Shown here piece by piece: positions 1-9,166 of a stretch of 64,000 nt of DNA (within the stretch, counting starts at the first letter, position 1; each line of letters starts with the position of its first letter). The DNA lies in the NCBI RefSeq assembly GCF_020268605.1, contig NZ_CP084222.1, positions 3,162,001-3,226,000 of the forward strand. Direction: 5' to 3'. This DNA is from Arsenophonus apicola (lineage in GTDB: Bacteria; Pseudomonadota; Gammaproteobacteria; Enterobacterales; Enterobacteriaceae). Position numbers and translations under genes: made by a program. Under the pieces are notes generated by a model. That model was not told the DNA's origin and did no database searches. It worked only from the letters and a program-made list of their open reading frames with translations.

Positions 1-1395
1 AATGTGCAAACTTTGTGAACCAGATATAATATTAGTTAACATTGCGCCACGCACGCTGCTGCTGTCACCGATGCTTTTAGCCTCTAATAAGCTATCCAGT
101 CGCGAACGACTTAACTGCATAGCGGCTGTTGCCTCATAAAGAAAAATTTGTTTACTTATTTGCCAGGGTTGATTAATAGCAACTGAAAAATTAAAAATTT
201 GCGGTCTTTTTAAATCCGTTGCCGGCGAAGGCATGGCACCAAACCAATTAGCGCCTTGCTTATATTCCATTGCCAGATTGAGCTCACCTCGTGGTAGATA
301 TTGTTGATGCTTCAGACCAACATTCCAATAAGTTGCCCTACGCTTATGAACACTCATTTCTTGGCCAGCAAAGTAGCCATTATTGGTCGCAATACTAGTG
401 CCAAAATTCAAGTAAGTCTTACTATCATAACGTCGCTTAATCAAGTATTGAGCTTGCGCAGTTAATGATTTAGAACGACTACTTTTGTACAAATTACCGA
501 CCGATGTTTTGATACCATTGGCAGAATATTGATCTTGATAATTACCTGATAAATTAAACTGCCAGTTCCGAAAAGGTAGTGAGTAAAAGAATGTCCCAAT
601 TTTAACCCCACGACTATGGTCGGTATCTAAATCACGACTAATATAAAAATAGAAAAAATCATTTAATAGTGTAGGGTTATCAAACAGTAACATATTATCA
701 ATCATTAAATTGGCATAATCTTTAAGACCACTATTATCAACAGAAAGTCGGCCGCGAATAGCCCGTTTTTTCTGTCGATTAATGGTTAAGATACTACTAT
801 TAGCTGTATTAGGATCATCATCAACAGTAATTTTTGGTTGGGTTGAAGGCGAGTTCTGTAAATTTTCTAATCCTTGCTCAATGTCGCGAACATTAAGAAT
901 GGTTGTTTGCGGAAAAGCAGTACGCAGAGAATAGTGGCTTTTACCTGTATCAGCGTAACGAATATCAGAAATAAGACCCGGGATCAGTTCAATGCGTAAA
1001 ATGCCATAAATGAAACTTTGTTCCGGTAGCGAAATTTTTGTCGTTACATAGCCAGAATCAATAAATATTTGATTCACTTTGGTGAGAAAAATTTTTATCC
1101 CCTCATCACCTAGACATTGACCAATAATATTATCTGCTAAGGTAGATAATTTTTTCTGTAGTGATATAGCAAATAATTCCTGACCATTAAAAAATACAAA
1201 ATTAACATTCAAACAAGGAGATTCAATGGGATAAATTTTATTTTTATTAATATGTTGTAAGTTAATTGGAATAGCGACCGGTTGCTGTTGTGTGATCTCT
1301 TGTTTTGCCTCTTTTAAGGATAATTTGCCAACACCAACTCGTGCATAACCGTGACCATAAATAGCCAATAATAAGAAACATAGATACTTTTTCAT
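1..1395 (-). CDS. Two-partner secretion outer-membrane transporter, ShlB/FhaC family (partial, 3' end outside window)
   Basis: This is the TpsB partner of a type Vb secretion system, an outer-membrane beta-barrel that exports a large TpsA exoprotein. The frame is open for 465 codons from ATG at 1395 to the left edge, so roughly the last 80-100 residues of a usual 550-residue protein are missing. The first 18 residues form a signal peptide (MKKYLCFLLLAIYGHGYA). Residues about 50-190 fit the POTRA region, with a cysteine pair at 61 and 94 and a PGLISDIRY stretch. The rest alternates like barrel strands, and the conserved VRG motif sits at residues 448-450. An AAGGA ribosome site lies just upstream of the ATG. 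Its likely substrate is the TpsA-like gene at 2118, but the two are divergent instead of forming the usual B-A operon. The visible part has no frameshift. Confidence 0.88.
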   Translation of the reverse strand, partial: MKKYLCFLLLAIYGHGYARVGVGKLSLKEAKQEITQQQPVAIPINLQHINKNKIYPIESPCLNVNFVFFNGQELFAISLQKKLSTLADNIIGQCLGDEGIKIFLTKVNQIFIDSGYVTTKISLPEQSFIYGILRIELIPGLISDIRYADTGKSHYSLRTAFPQTTILNVRDIEQGLENLQNSPSTQPKITVDDDPNTANSSILTINRQKKRAIRGRLSVDNSGLKDYANLMIDNMLLFDNPTLLNDFFYFYISRDLDTDHSRGVKIGTFFYSLPFRNWQFNLSGNYQDQYSANGIKTSVGNLYKSSRSKSLTAQAQYLIKRRYDSKTYLNFGTSIATNNGYFAGQEMSVHKRRATYWNVGLKHQQYLPRGELNLAMEYKQGANWFGAMPSPATDLKRPQIFNFSVAINQPWQISKQIFLYEATAAMQLSRSRLDSLLEAKSIGDSSSVRGAMLTNIISGSQSLHI

Positions 1396-1572
1396 CAGCA
1401 TTCCTTCGCTATGAATTAAAAACGTGAATTCCCTTCACTGATAGATAACAAAAAGATAAAATTAATTTTTTTATAAAAATAAAAATATCAAAAATTAGCA
1501 ACTATTTTATTCTTTATTAAACAAAAGACCAGAAGAGTAAAATTAATTATCATACTTATTGAATAAATTCAG

Positions 1573-1607
1573 AAAAAATACATTGAGACTTTATCTCTAA
1601 TGTATTC
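1573..1607 (-). terminator. Rho-independent terminator of tRNA-Pro
   Basis: An AATACATT...AATGTATT hairpin is followed, reading the minus strand, by a run of T (plus-strand A run at 1573-1578). It lies about 90 bases beyond the tRNA-Pro 3' end and in the right orientation to end that transcript. Confidence 0.65.
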
Positions 1608-1696
1608 AGTCTGATAATAAATTAAGTTATAGAATCAGTAGGTATGATTAAATAGGCAGAAAGGAAAAATTCTACTAAAAGCAGGGCTAGGAAATT

Positions 1697-1773
1697 TGGT
1701 CGGCGAGAGAGGATTCGAACCTCCGACCCACTGGTCCCAAACCAGTTGCGCTACCAGGCTGCGCTACTCGCCG
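1697..1773 (-). tRNA. tRNA-Pro (anticodon TGG)
   Basis: This is a complete 77-base cloverleaf on the minus strand. The acceptor stem CGGCGAG pairs with CTCGCCG, the 3' ACCA is encoded (1697-1700), the anticodon loop is TTTGGGA, and the T-loop is GGTTCGAATCC. By eye it is nearly identical to the E. coli proM-type tRNA-Pro(UGG). It stands alone with its own promoter and terminator, whereas in E. coli this tRNA belongs to a four-tRNA operon. It lies between the two divergent halves of the two-partner secretion locus. No duplicated tRNA end (att site) was seen nearby. Confidence 0.97.
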
Positions 1774-1785
1774 AAAACGGTGTGC

Positions 1786-1814
1786 ATCTTACTGCGACAC
1801 GATAAAGTCGTCAA
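1786..1814 (-). promoter_or_regulatory. Sigma-70 promoter for tRNA-Pro
   Basis: On the minus strand TTGACG (1809-1814) is followed by a 17-base spacer and TAAGAT (1786-1791), then a GC-containing stretch before the tRNA begins at 1773. Spacing is ideal. A GC-rich discriminator is typical of stable-RNA promoters under stringent control; that control is inferred. Confidence 0.8.
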
Positions 1815-2117
1815 TAATTTTTTAGTGAATATTTACTATTACGATGATAAAAAAATCAACAAGTTACTTTTTAATAAGTAAGTAAATAACTAAAGATTTA
1901 TTTTGACAACAATATAATTAACAATAATATAAGACAACCCTTGATTATAATTTATATCAATTAGTATTATTTAATCATATTAATAACACATTAAAGATAT
2001 TATAAATTCTATATGAAATAATAAGTTTAAAAAAAATTAATTGTCTTTTTAAAAAAGTTAAAATAAATTAATCAAAAATTTATAGATAGCAAATCATTTA
2101 TTTTATAAGGATATAGC
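1815..2117. other. AT-rich intergenic region upstream of the TpsA-like gene
   Basis: About 300 bases of very AT-rich sequence with no credible reading frame. It must carry the promoter of the downstream gene, but I could not choose a single -35/-10 pair. A ribosome site (ATAAGGAT) lies at the 3' end, 8 bases before the ATG at 2118. Confidence 0.5.
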
Positions 2118-3473
2118 ATGAATTTATCAAAAAACAATAACCATAAATTAGCTTTATTAGCATTAATGATATCAATATCATTTTCTAGGGATATATTTGC
2201 GTCTGAATTATCTGGAATAAATAATAATTCTATACCATCAAAACAAGCCACTGAAATTGTTAGTTCTAATGGAAAAATTAATTTAAATTCTACCGATAAG
2301 CCGTTAACGATTAATATATTACCAGCAGTTTCTTAGGGGCAGTTTAAAATTTCTCATAATAAATATGACAAATTTAATATTAGTGAACATGGCATAAAAA
2401 TTAATAATGCCACTGAAAACCCAGCCAACCTTATTATTACTGAAGTGATTTCAGCAGAAAAATCCAATATCAATGGTAATATTGCAATTTTAGGCAATAA
2501 TAAACCTCATTTAATTATTGCTAATCCCAATGGTATTAATTGTAGTGAACACTGCAGTTTCAATAATGTCGATCGTGTCAGTTTAATTACTTACCCATTT
2601 GAGAATAATATTCCCTCTAGCTATTTAACTAATAATATAAGAGGAAAACACATTCATTTTAAAAATATCAAACCAGGTAATTTTACCGATGCTAAGACAA
2701 TACAATTATTAGCAAAATCAATCCATTTAGAATCCAGCCAATTAAATGTCAATGATATTACCATTGCAGTTCATGATACGCCTGTTATTAGCAATATTTT
2801 TACTACTATAAATAATATTAATGCGACAAAATTTATTAATATTACTGACGATATCCTACAAAATATAATCCTAGCTAAAAATGCAAAATTAACCATTGAC
2901 GACCATTCAGCAATAAATAGTAAGCATAGTCATTTTACAATAAAAAATGGCATATTTAATAATTCTGGTACCCTTTTCAGCAATAAAAATAGTCACTATG
3001 AAATAATCAATGGAGAATTTTATAATAACGGTACCATAAATAATACTGAAATATTAGTCGTTACTGGAATCAATGCAAGTATTGACAATCAAGCAAAAAT
3101 AAAAGGTAAAAATAGTCATTTTCTTATCAGAGATGGAAAATTTAATAATAATGGTAAGATAAAAAATACAGGATTAGTCGAAGTATTTGGCGATAATGCC
3201 ATTATTAATAATCAATCTGAAATAGAAAGCAAAACTGGTCTTTATGAAATAAAAGATGGAACATTTTACAATAGCGGAATCATCGATCATAACCAAAAAG
3301 TCAACATAAAGGCAAATAACGCATATGTTGTCAATCAGTTTATATTAACTTCAGCAAAATACGATTTAACAAAGATAAAATCTAGTAAACTTCTTGATTT
3401 TAGCTTTGTATTACCCCATAAACGAAATGCTAATAACAATATTGAAATCGATCTTTCTAAAAATATTATGTGA
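2118..3473 (+). pseudogene. TpsA-like filamentous haemagglutinin/haemolysin N-terminal protein, interrupted by in-frame TAG
   Basis: The gene opens with a strong ribosome site and a signal peptide ending near FASELSG. TAG at 2334-2336 (codon 73) interrupts it, yet the same frame continues without another stop to TGA at 3471-3473. Joined, it is about 450 residues. The second part has the TPS-domain hallmarks NPNGI (residues 136-140) and a Cys pair in INCSEHC (142 and 146), as in ShlA/HpmA-type cytolysins. After the TPS domain come about three degenerate 45-50-residue repeats built around FxNNGxIxN and INNQSxI, the beta-helix type. Real TpsA proteins usually exceed 1000 residues, so this one also lacks the toxin or adhesin body. 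Its likely exporter is the divergent TpsB. It may be a remnant, or a mini-exoprotein if the stop is an error or is read through. Confidence 0.8.
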
Positions 3474-3626
3474 TAGATCTGTTTATTTTACTAATTAATA
3501 TAAAACTATCATTAGCAATGATAAAAATTTATTTATCGCTGTTAAAAATACAATTTTTTAATGCAGTCATAATATTAGTAATATAACTATTTTTCTTTCT
3601 AGTAAAGACAAAGATTAATTATAAAT

Positions 3627-3660
3627 AAAAATCCCTTGAAGATTAATTCAAGGGATTTTT
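3627..3660 (-). terminator. Terminator of glyQS (bidirectional)
   Basis: A perfect 14-bp inverted repeat (AAAAATCCCTTGAA / TTCAAGGGATTTTT) with a 6-base loop. T runs flank it in both directions, so it can end glyS from the right and the TpsA-like gene from the left. Confidence 0.88.
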
Positions 3661-3674
3661 AATCGATGAATAAA

Positions 3675-5741
3675 TTATTGTAATAACGAGATATCGGCTA
3701 CCTGTAAAAACAGATCACGCAACTGACTCAGCAAGGTCAAACGATTGATCCTTACTATTTGATCAGCATCCATCACCATTACATTATCAAAGAAAGCATT
3801 GATAATCTCACGCAGTGAAGCCAATTCGATTAATGCGCTCTGGTATTGTCCATCAGCAAATAATGGTGCTAATTTATCTTGTAATACAACTAGATGAGCC
3901 GCTAAGGTGACCTCTTCGGGTGCTTTTAACACGCTAGCGGCAACATTGTCATTCAATTTCTCATCTGACTTATTCAGAATATTGGCAACCCGTTTATTAG
4001 CCGCCGCCAGTGCTTCAGCCGCTTCCAAAGTCCGAAAATGGGTAACAGCTTTCACGCGGGCATCAAAATCGGCCGGTTTAGTTGGCCGGCGAGCTAGAAC
4101 AGCCTGGATAGTATCAATACGATATCCTTGCTCTTGATACCAGGCACGAAAACGCCCCAACATAAACTCGACCACGTCATCGATAACATTTTTATTAGTT
4201 AGCTTATTACCATATAGCTGAGCCGTCTGCTGCGTTAACTCTAATAAATCTAGATCGTATCCCTTTTCAACAATAATACGTAATACGCCAAGCGCCGCGC
4301 GACGTAATGCAAAAGGATCTTTATCACCTTTAGGTGGTTGGCCAATGCCAAAAATACCTACCAGGGTATCCATTTTATCGGCCAGTGCTAAGGTAACCGC
4401 AACACGATTATTGGGTAATTGGTCACCAGCAAAACGAGGTTGATACTGCTCTTTGATTGCTAGCGCTACATCTTCAGCTTCACCATTTCGACGAGCATAA
4501 TGCATCCCCATAATACCTTGTGTGTCAGTAAATTCGAACACCATATTGGTCATCAAATCACATTTGGACAACAGACCCGCACGAGTAGCATGATTAACAT
4601 CAGCACCAATTTTAGCCGCGATCCAGCCGGCTAACACTTCTAAACGATCGGTTTTATCGCGCAATGTACCCAGCTGTTTTTGGAATAAAACTGTTGCCAA
4701 TCGAGGTAAATATTCTTCTAAACGCTTTTTACAATCGGTTTTAAAGAAAAATTCAGCATCTGCCAGACGTGGACGGATCACCTTTTCATTACCGGCAATG
4801 ATTTGCTGTGGCTCAGAAGATTCAATATTGGCAACAAAAATAAAATTGGCCATTAAATTGCCAACCTGATCATAAACTGGAAAGTATTTTTGATCGCTTT
4901 TCATCGTATGGACCAAAGCTTCCGCCGGTACTGACAAAAATTTCTGTTCAAATTTTGCGTTTAATACAACTGGCCATTCAACCAAGGATGTTACTTCTTC
5001 TAGTAAACTATCAGACAATTCAGCAATACCACCTAATTGCTGTGCTACCTTATTTGCCTGATGCTTGATGAAAGCCTTACGCTCTGCATAATCAGCAATA
5101 ACTTTACCACGTTCACGTAAGATCGCCGGGTATTGTTCAGCTGAATCAATAGTCAGTTCAGCTTCACCCATGAACCGATGGCCACGGATCACGCGACCAC
5201 TGTGAACACCCAATACTTCACCTTCGAGCAGTTGATCACCAAATAACATGATTAAAGTATGAACTGGACGGACAAATTGGGTTTCCTTATCTCCCCAGCG
5301 CATTAGTTTCGGGATCGGTAACTGGCTCAGTGCGTTAGCTACCATATCGACAAGCAACGCTTGTGCCGCGCGACCTTTGCTAGTTGCGCGATAAAATAAC
5401 CACTCCCCTTTATCAGTGACCAAACGTTCTGCCTGCTCAACGCTAATTCCACAACCTCGCGCCCAACCTTCAGCGGCCTTAGTGGGCTTACCGCTAGCAT
5501 CAAAAGCCTGACTAATTGCTGGGCCACGCTTCTCAACTTCACGATCAGCTTGATAGGCGGCCAAGTCGGTTACTTTTAATGCTAAACGGCGAGGGGAAGC
5601 ATACCAAAGCACTTCACCATGCGGCAGCTCAGCCTGCGCTAATTGATGTTTAAAATTTGCCGCAAATGATTCAGCTAACGAACGAAGAGCCTTCGGCGGT
5701 AACTCTTCTGTGCCGATTTCCACCAGGAAAGTCTGTTGCAT
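3675..5741 (-). CDS. glyS: Glycyl-tRNA synthetase beta subunit
   Basis: This is the beta subunit of the tetrameric (alpha2-beta2) glycyl-tRNA synthetase, which helps charge tRNA-Gly in the cytoplasm and carries tRNA-binding regions. It is 688 residues against about 689 in E. coli. It begins MQQTFLVEIGTEELPPKAL, the family's conserved start, and contains the conserved stretch ADAEFFFKTD. It is collinear with E. coli GlyS to the end. It starts 12 bases after the glyQ stop, so the two are co-transcribed and terminate at the hairpin at 3627-3660. No damage was seen. Confidence 0.98.
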   Translation of the reverse strand: MQQTFLVEIGTEELPPKALRSLAESFAANFKHQLAQAELPHGEVLWYASPRRLALKVTDLAAYQADREVEKRGPAISQAFDASGKPTKAAEGWARGCGISVEQAERLVTDKGEWLFYRATSKGRAAQALLVDMVANALSQLPIPKLMRWGDKETQFVRPVHTLIMLFGDQLLEGEVLGVHSGRVIRGHRFMGEAELTIDSAEQYPAILRERGKVIADYAERKAFIKHQANKVAQQLGGIAELSDSLLEEVTSLVEWPVVLNAKFEQKFLSVPAEALVHTMKSDQKYFPVYDQVGNLMANFIFVANIESSEPQQIIAGNEKVIRPRLADAEFFFKTDCKKRLEEYLPRLATVLFQKQLGTLRDKTDRLEVLAGWIAAKIGADVNHATRAGLLSKCDLMTNMVFEFTDTQGIMGMHYARRNGEAEDVALAIKEQYQPRFAGDQLPNNRVAVTLALADKMDTLVGIFGIGQPPKGDKDPFALRRAALGVLRIIVEKGYDLDLLELTQQTAQLYGNKLTNKNVIDDVVEFMLGRFRAWYQEQGYRIDTIQAVLARRPTKPADFDARVKAVTHFRTLEAAEALAAANKRVANILNKSDEKLNDNVAASVLKAPEEVTLAAHLVVLQDKLAPLFADGQYQSALIELASLREIINAFFDNVMVMDADQIVRINRLTLLSQLRDLFLQVADISLLQ

Positions 5742-5753
5742 AATGACAGCCTC

Positions 5754-6665
5754 TTAGTTCTTATTTTTACAGATTGGAAAACCCAGTGCTTCGCGAGCAG
5801 CATAATAAGCTGCTGCAACCCCTTTAGTTAAGGTGCGAATACGTAAAATATAACGTTGCCGTTCAGTAACTGAAATCGCTTTACGGGCATCTAATAAATT
5901 AAATGTATGGGCAGCTTTTAAAATACGCTCATAAGCGGGTAAAGGCAGTGGCGTATCTAGCGATAATAAATATTGTGCTTCTTTTTCATACTCTTCAAAA
6001 CATTTGAATAGGAAATCAACATTAGCATATTCAAAATTATAAGCCGACTGCTCAACTTCATTTTGAAGATAAATATCACCATAGGTTGTTTTTCCTAACG
6101 GGCCATCAGACCAGAGTAGATCATAAACACTATCAACGCCTTGAATATACATAGCCAAACGCTCAAGACCGTAGGTGATCTCTCCGGTAACGGGCTTGCA
6201 CTCTAAACCACCGACTTGCTGAAAATAGGTAAACTGGGTGACTTCCATCCCATTTAGCCAAACTTCCCAACCAAGTCCCCAGGCTCCTAAAGTTGGATTT
6301 TCCCAGTTATCTTCAACAAAGCGAATATCATGAATTGTAGGATCTAACCCCAATGCTTGTAATGAACCAAGATATAGCTCTTGAATATTATCTGGTGAGG
6401 GTTTAATAATGACTTGAAATTGATAATAGTGCTGAAGACGATTAGGATTTTCACCATAACGTCCATCAGTTGGCCGACGAGAGGGTTGCACATAAGCGGC
6501 AGCAATCGGCTCCGGGCCTAGTGCTCGCAAGCAAGTTATCGGATGCGACGTCCCGGCACCAACTTCCATATCCAATGGTTGAACAATGGTGCAGCCTTGA
6601 CGCGCCCAGTAATCCTGTAATGTTAGGATCAATCCCTGAAAGGTTTTGGTATCGAACTTTTGCAT
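5754..6665 (-). CDS. glyQ: Glycyl-tRNA synthetase alpha subunit
   Basis: This is the catalytic alpha subunit of tetrameric glycyl-tRNA synthetase. The 303 residues align over their whole length with E. coli GlyQ, including LQDYWARQGC near the N-terminus, the PSRRPTDGRYGENPNR segment, and WEVWLNGMEVTQFTYFQQ. The ATG at 6665 matches the E. coli start. It is the first gene of the glyQ-glyS operon, with a probable -10 box about 48 bases upstream. It is intact. Confidence 0.98.
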   Translation of the reverse strand: MQKFDTKTFQGLILTLQDYWARQGCTIVQPLDMEVGAGTSHPITCLRALGPEPIAAAYVQPSRRPTDGRYGENPNRLQHYYQFQVIIKPSPDNIQELYLGSLQALGLDPTIHDIRFVEDNWENPTLGAWGLGWEVWLNGMEVTQFTYFQQVGGLECKPVTGEITYGLERLAMYIQGVDSVYDLLWSDGPLGKTTYGDIYLQNEVEQSAYNFEYANVDFLFKCFEEYEKEAQYLLSLDTPLPLPAYERILKAAHTFNLLDARKAISVTERQRYILRIRTLTKGVAAAYYAAREALGFPICKNKN

Positions 6666-6712
6666 GTTTAGATTCGCGCGATAGATAGATTGTGATTTTA
6701 AAAAAGTGGTTC

Positions 6713-6718
6713 AGTATA
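6713..6718 (-). promoter_or_regulatory. Probable -10 box of the glyQS promoter
   Basis: TATACT on the minus strand lies about 48 bases before the glyQ ATG. The -35 position holds only a weak match, so the promoter call rests mainly on the -10 box and its location. Confidence 0.45.
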
Positions 6719-6946
6719 CCCTTTGGCGAACAGATATGCAGCACCGATTACACATTGATGTTGTTTTACGCGGAAAATAGCTTCATAAATCTTTAGTAAT
6801 TTTAAGTTTGCTGTTGCATTAATCCCATCACTAGTTAACTATTTACATTAAAAATTAACACAACAGTTAACCGCCAAAAGATATTTTCAATTTGGCTTAT
6901 TATAAAACTTTTGCTCTACCATCTTCATATAATTAGGCAAAACTAT

Positions 6947-8551
6947 TTATAAAATAAAATCAGTGTCCGCTACAATTTTACCGGCAACTTTAATAACAAA
7001 ATCTGGTTCAAAATCATCATCAGCATTGATACTGATACGATAAAAATGGTCTTTATTGCTATAAGATATGACGGTTTCTCCAGGAACACCGTGAAATCCG
7101 ACCCCAAAATGAATAAAATTTTTACCATTGTTAGCAATATTATGACTGGCATTGATCGCCGACAAATCAATTTTATCTCTGTTAGTGCGAAAGTCCATTA
7201 TCATATCAGGCGAGGTAGGTAATGACTCTTCAAAAGCAGTATAAACAAAAACATCAGAAGAAAGCGTTTCATTTTCTAAGGAAGTAGCAAGCAATTTCTT
7301 CAGATTATTCGTTTTCACTATATGTTCAGATTGTTGAGACTCTTGATAGGGAGGAGTAAAGAGAACATAAGAATGAATCGCGGCTATATTTTCACTAAAT
7401 TTGGTTGGATCTACATTATTTCCACCCCAAAGTATATCTTGTCCCAATCCGCCATAAATAATATCACTTCCTGCTCCACCATTGATAATATTATTAAATT
7501 CATTGCCGATAATGATATCATTTCCTCGACCACCAATCGCATTTTCAATAATGACTTCTTTGGCTATTGATATATTTCCTTTTAAACCACCAACATTAGA
7601 AAATGAACCCGGATTCAAATTTATCTGTTGATCTTGATAATAACCAGCAAAATCAAAGGTGTCATTACCATCAGCATCCCATACCGTGAAAATATTACCT
7701 TTATCATCTTCATTTATTAAATAATAATTTTTATCCGCATTAGCATTAAATCCATATATAGTATCCCCTTTTCTGGCTGCCATGTTAGCACCATATAATT
7801 GCTGTACAGCATATATATCATCTATAAGCGGGGTATATGGATAAGCACCGCCAAAATCAGCATTAGTATATTTTTCACTCCAATTACTCATAACCGTATA
7901 TTTAAGCGAATCTTCTAGATAATTAGCTTTATTCCAATAAGATTCTCGTTCATGCTTCCATTGCAAATATTGCGGTGATTCAATATCAGAAACGATATTA
8001 GTATAATTTCCAGGATGAGTTAAACCGAGCGCATGGCCAATTTGATGGACTAATACCATTCGACCATAAATACCCTTTTCAGGTTGTAATATATGACGAT
8101 GTGTCTGTATGTTAAAAAAACAGGGTATGCTATCTAAATTCATATCTTGATTTGATAAATAAGAAAATTTCCCATCCTGTAAGTTCATACTAGGAAAAAA
8201 TCTAAGAGTACTCGCGGTATTTTTATCTACCTCAATGAATTTTATATTAATGACATCAGACCAGGCATCTAAAGATTCTTTTACCTGTATTCTTTGTTCA
8301 TGCGTTAATTCATTAATTTCATCACTATCATCAGAAGATGTAAATGAATAAGTTATTTCATTATTTTGAAACCGTAAACGAGGGTTATTATTTGCTATTA
8401 TAGAATTTAATATTTGTTGACTAGCTTCAAAGGAATCATAAGATTGTTTAGTATTTCTTGTGACTTCACTCCCTCTTTTATTATAATTAAGCTGAGCCAC
8501 TACCTTATAATAATATTGTGACATTTTTTTAGGTAGATAATTTTCAATCAT
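6947..8551 (-). CDS. Serralysin-like M10 metalloprotease homologue with RTX repeats; catalytic Glu replaced by Gln
   Basis: Serralysins are secreted zinc endopeptidases exported by type I systems. This 534-residue protein is collinear with Serratia/Photorhabdus serralysins. An N-terminal protease region runs to about residue 250, then a Met-turn (VMSNWSE), DDIYAVQQLYGAN, and GNDTFDFAGY. RTX calcium-binding nonapeptides (GGRGNDIIIG, GGAGSDIIYGG, LGQDILWGG) follow, and the C-terminus DFIL is a type I secretion signal. The zinc motif reads HQIGHALGLTHPG (residues 169-181) where the family has HEIGH. Codon 8042-8044 is CAA, so the general-base Glu is Gln170 while all three zinc His remain. The protein may fold and bind zinc but is predicted to be proteolytically dead or nearly so. 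No prtDEF transporter or inhibitor gene is in the window. It lies downstream of the large toxin gene in the same orientation. Confidence 0.92.
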   Translation of the reverse strand: MIENYLPKKMSQYYYKVVAQLNYNKRGSEVTRNTKQSYDSFEASQQILNSIIANNNPRLRFQNNEITYSFTSSDDSDEINELTHEQRIQVKESLDAWSDVINIKFIEVDKNTASTLRFFPSMNLQDGKFSYLSNQDMNLDSIPCFFNIQTHRHILQPEKGIYGRMVLVHQIGHALGLTHPGNYTNIVSDIESPQYLQWKHERESYWNKANYLEDSLKYTVMSNWSEKYTNADFGGAYPYTPLIDDIYAVQQLYGANMAARKGDTIYGFNANADKNYYLINEDDKGNIFTVWDADGNDTFDFAGYYQDQQINLNPGSFSNVGGLKGNISIAKEVIIENAIGGRGNDIIIGNEFNNIINGGAGSDIIYGGLGQDILWGGNNVDPTKFSENIAAIHSYVLFTPPYQESQQSEHIVKTNNLKKLLATSLENETLSSDVFVYTAFEESLPTSPDMIMDFRTNRDKIDLSAINASHNIANNGKNFIHFGVGFHGVPGETVISYSNKDHFYRISINADDDFEPDFVIKVAGKIVADTDFIL

Positions 8552-8620
8552 GAAAACCCCCTAATTCATATTAAAAGTAAAAAATGATATAACCGAAGTA
8601 TCGATTAAAATAATTCAATA

Positions 8621-9166
8621 TTATTTTAACGAATCATTTTCTAAGGCTTTATTTATAGATTCAACTGCTAATAGATTTGAGCTAAGAAACTTATCTGCTA
8701 TAGAGTATGAATATTTATTAAACGAAATAAGGTTCATCATAAATTCAGCAAATTGGTCTGAATTGGTAACTTCTGTAGAATCAAGTATCTTTTTTAATCT
8801 CCTAAAAATATCATTAAATTCCTTACCATTAAATCCATAATATTCTGGATGCGAAGATAAAAAATCTTCTAAGTCCATTTTTTTTAAAATTAATTTTGCC
8901 ATATCAAAAACAAGATGTCCTGATACATCTTTCAATCCAAATTAGCTATCGTTTATTCTATCTATTAATTTATCTGAGTTTTCAAATAATAGTATTAATT
9001 GTTTCCAAAACTCGCTATTTGCCAGACTTTGCTCTATGGCTAACTTTAAATCATCATCACTAAGATAAACATCAGCTTCATATACTTTAGGTGTTGGTGC
9101 TGATTCATAATTTTTTTTCACAAAACCATTTTCAGAGGAAAAAGCATGTACTATTACTGTTTTATC
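8621..9166 (-). pseudogene. Severed 3' part of the large toxin-like gene (in frame after two TAA stops)
   Basis: After the TAA ending the upstream 1429-residue frame (9167-9169), the same frame stays open for 74 codons to a second TAA (8942-8944). It then runs a further 104 codons to a final TAA at 8621-8623. The first piece reads like protein (for example VYEADVYLSDDDLKLAIEQ), as does the second (LVFDMAKLILKKMDLEDFL). All three segments fit one original protein of about 1610 residues. The last piece alone can start at TTG 8935, but no ribosome site supports it. I recognise no domain here; it is charged and predicted helical. It is more likely a lost C-terminus than an independent gene. Confidence 0.7.

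Noticed and set aside
1697..1773. tRNA-Pro as an integration site of a genomic island
   Set aside because: No integrase and no repeated tRNA 3' end were seen within the window.
6466..6744. 92-codon minus-strand frame at the start of glyQ
   Set aside because: Overlaps the 5' end of glyQ in another frame and spans its promoter; no conservation expected.
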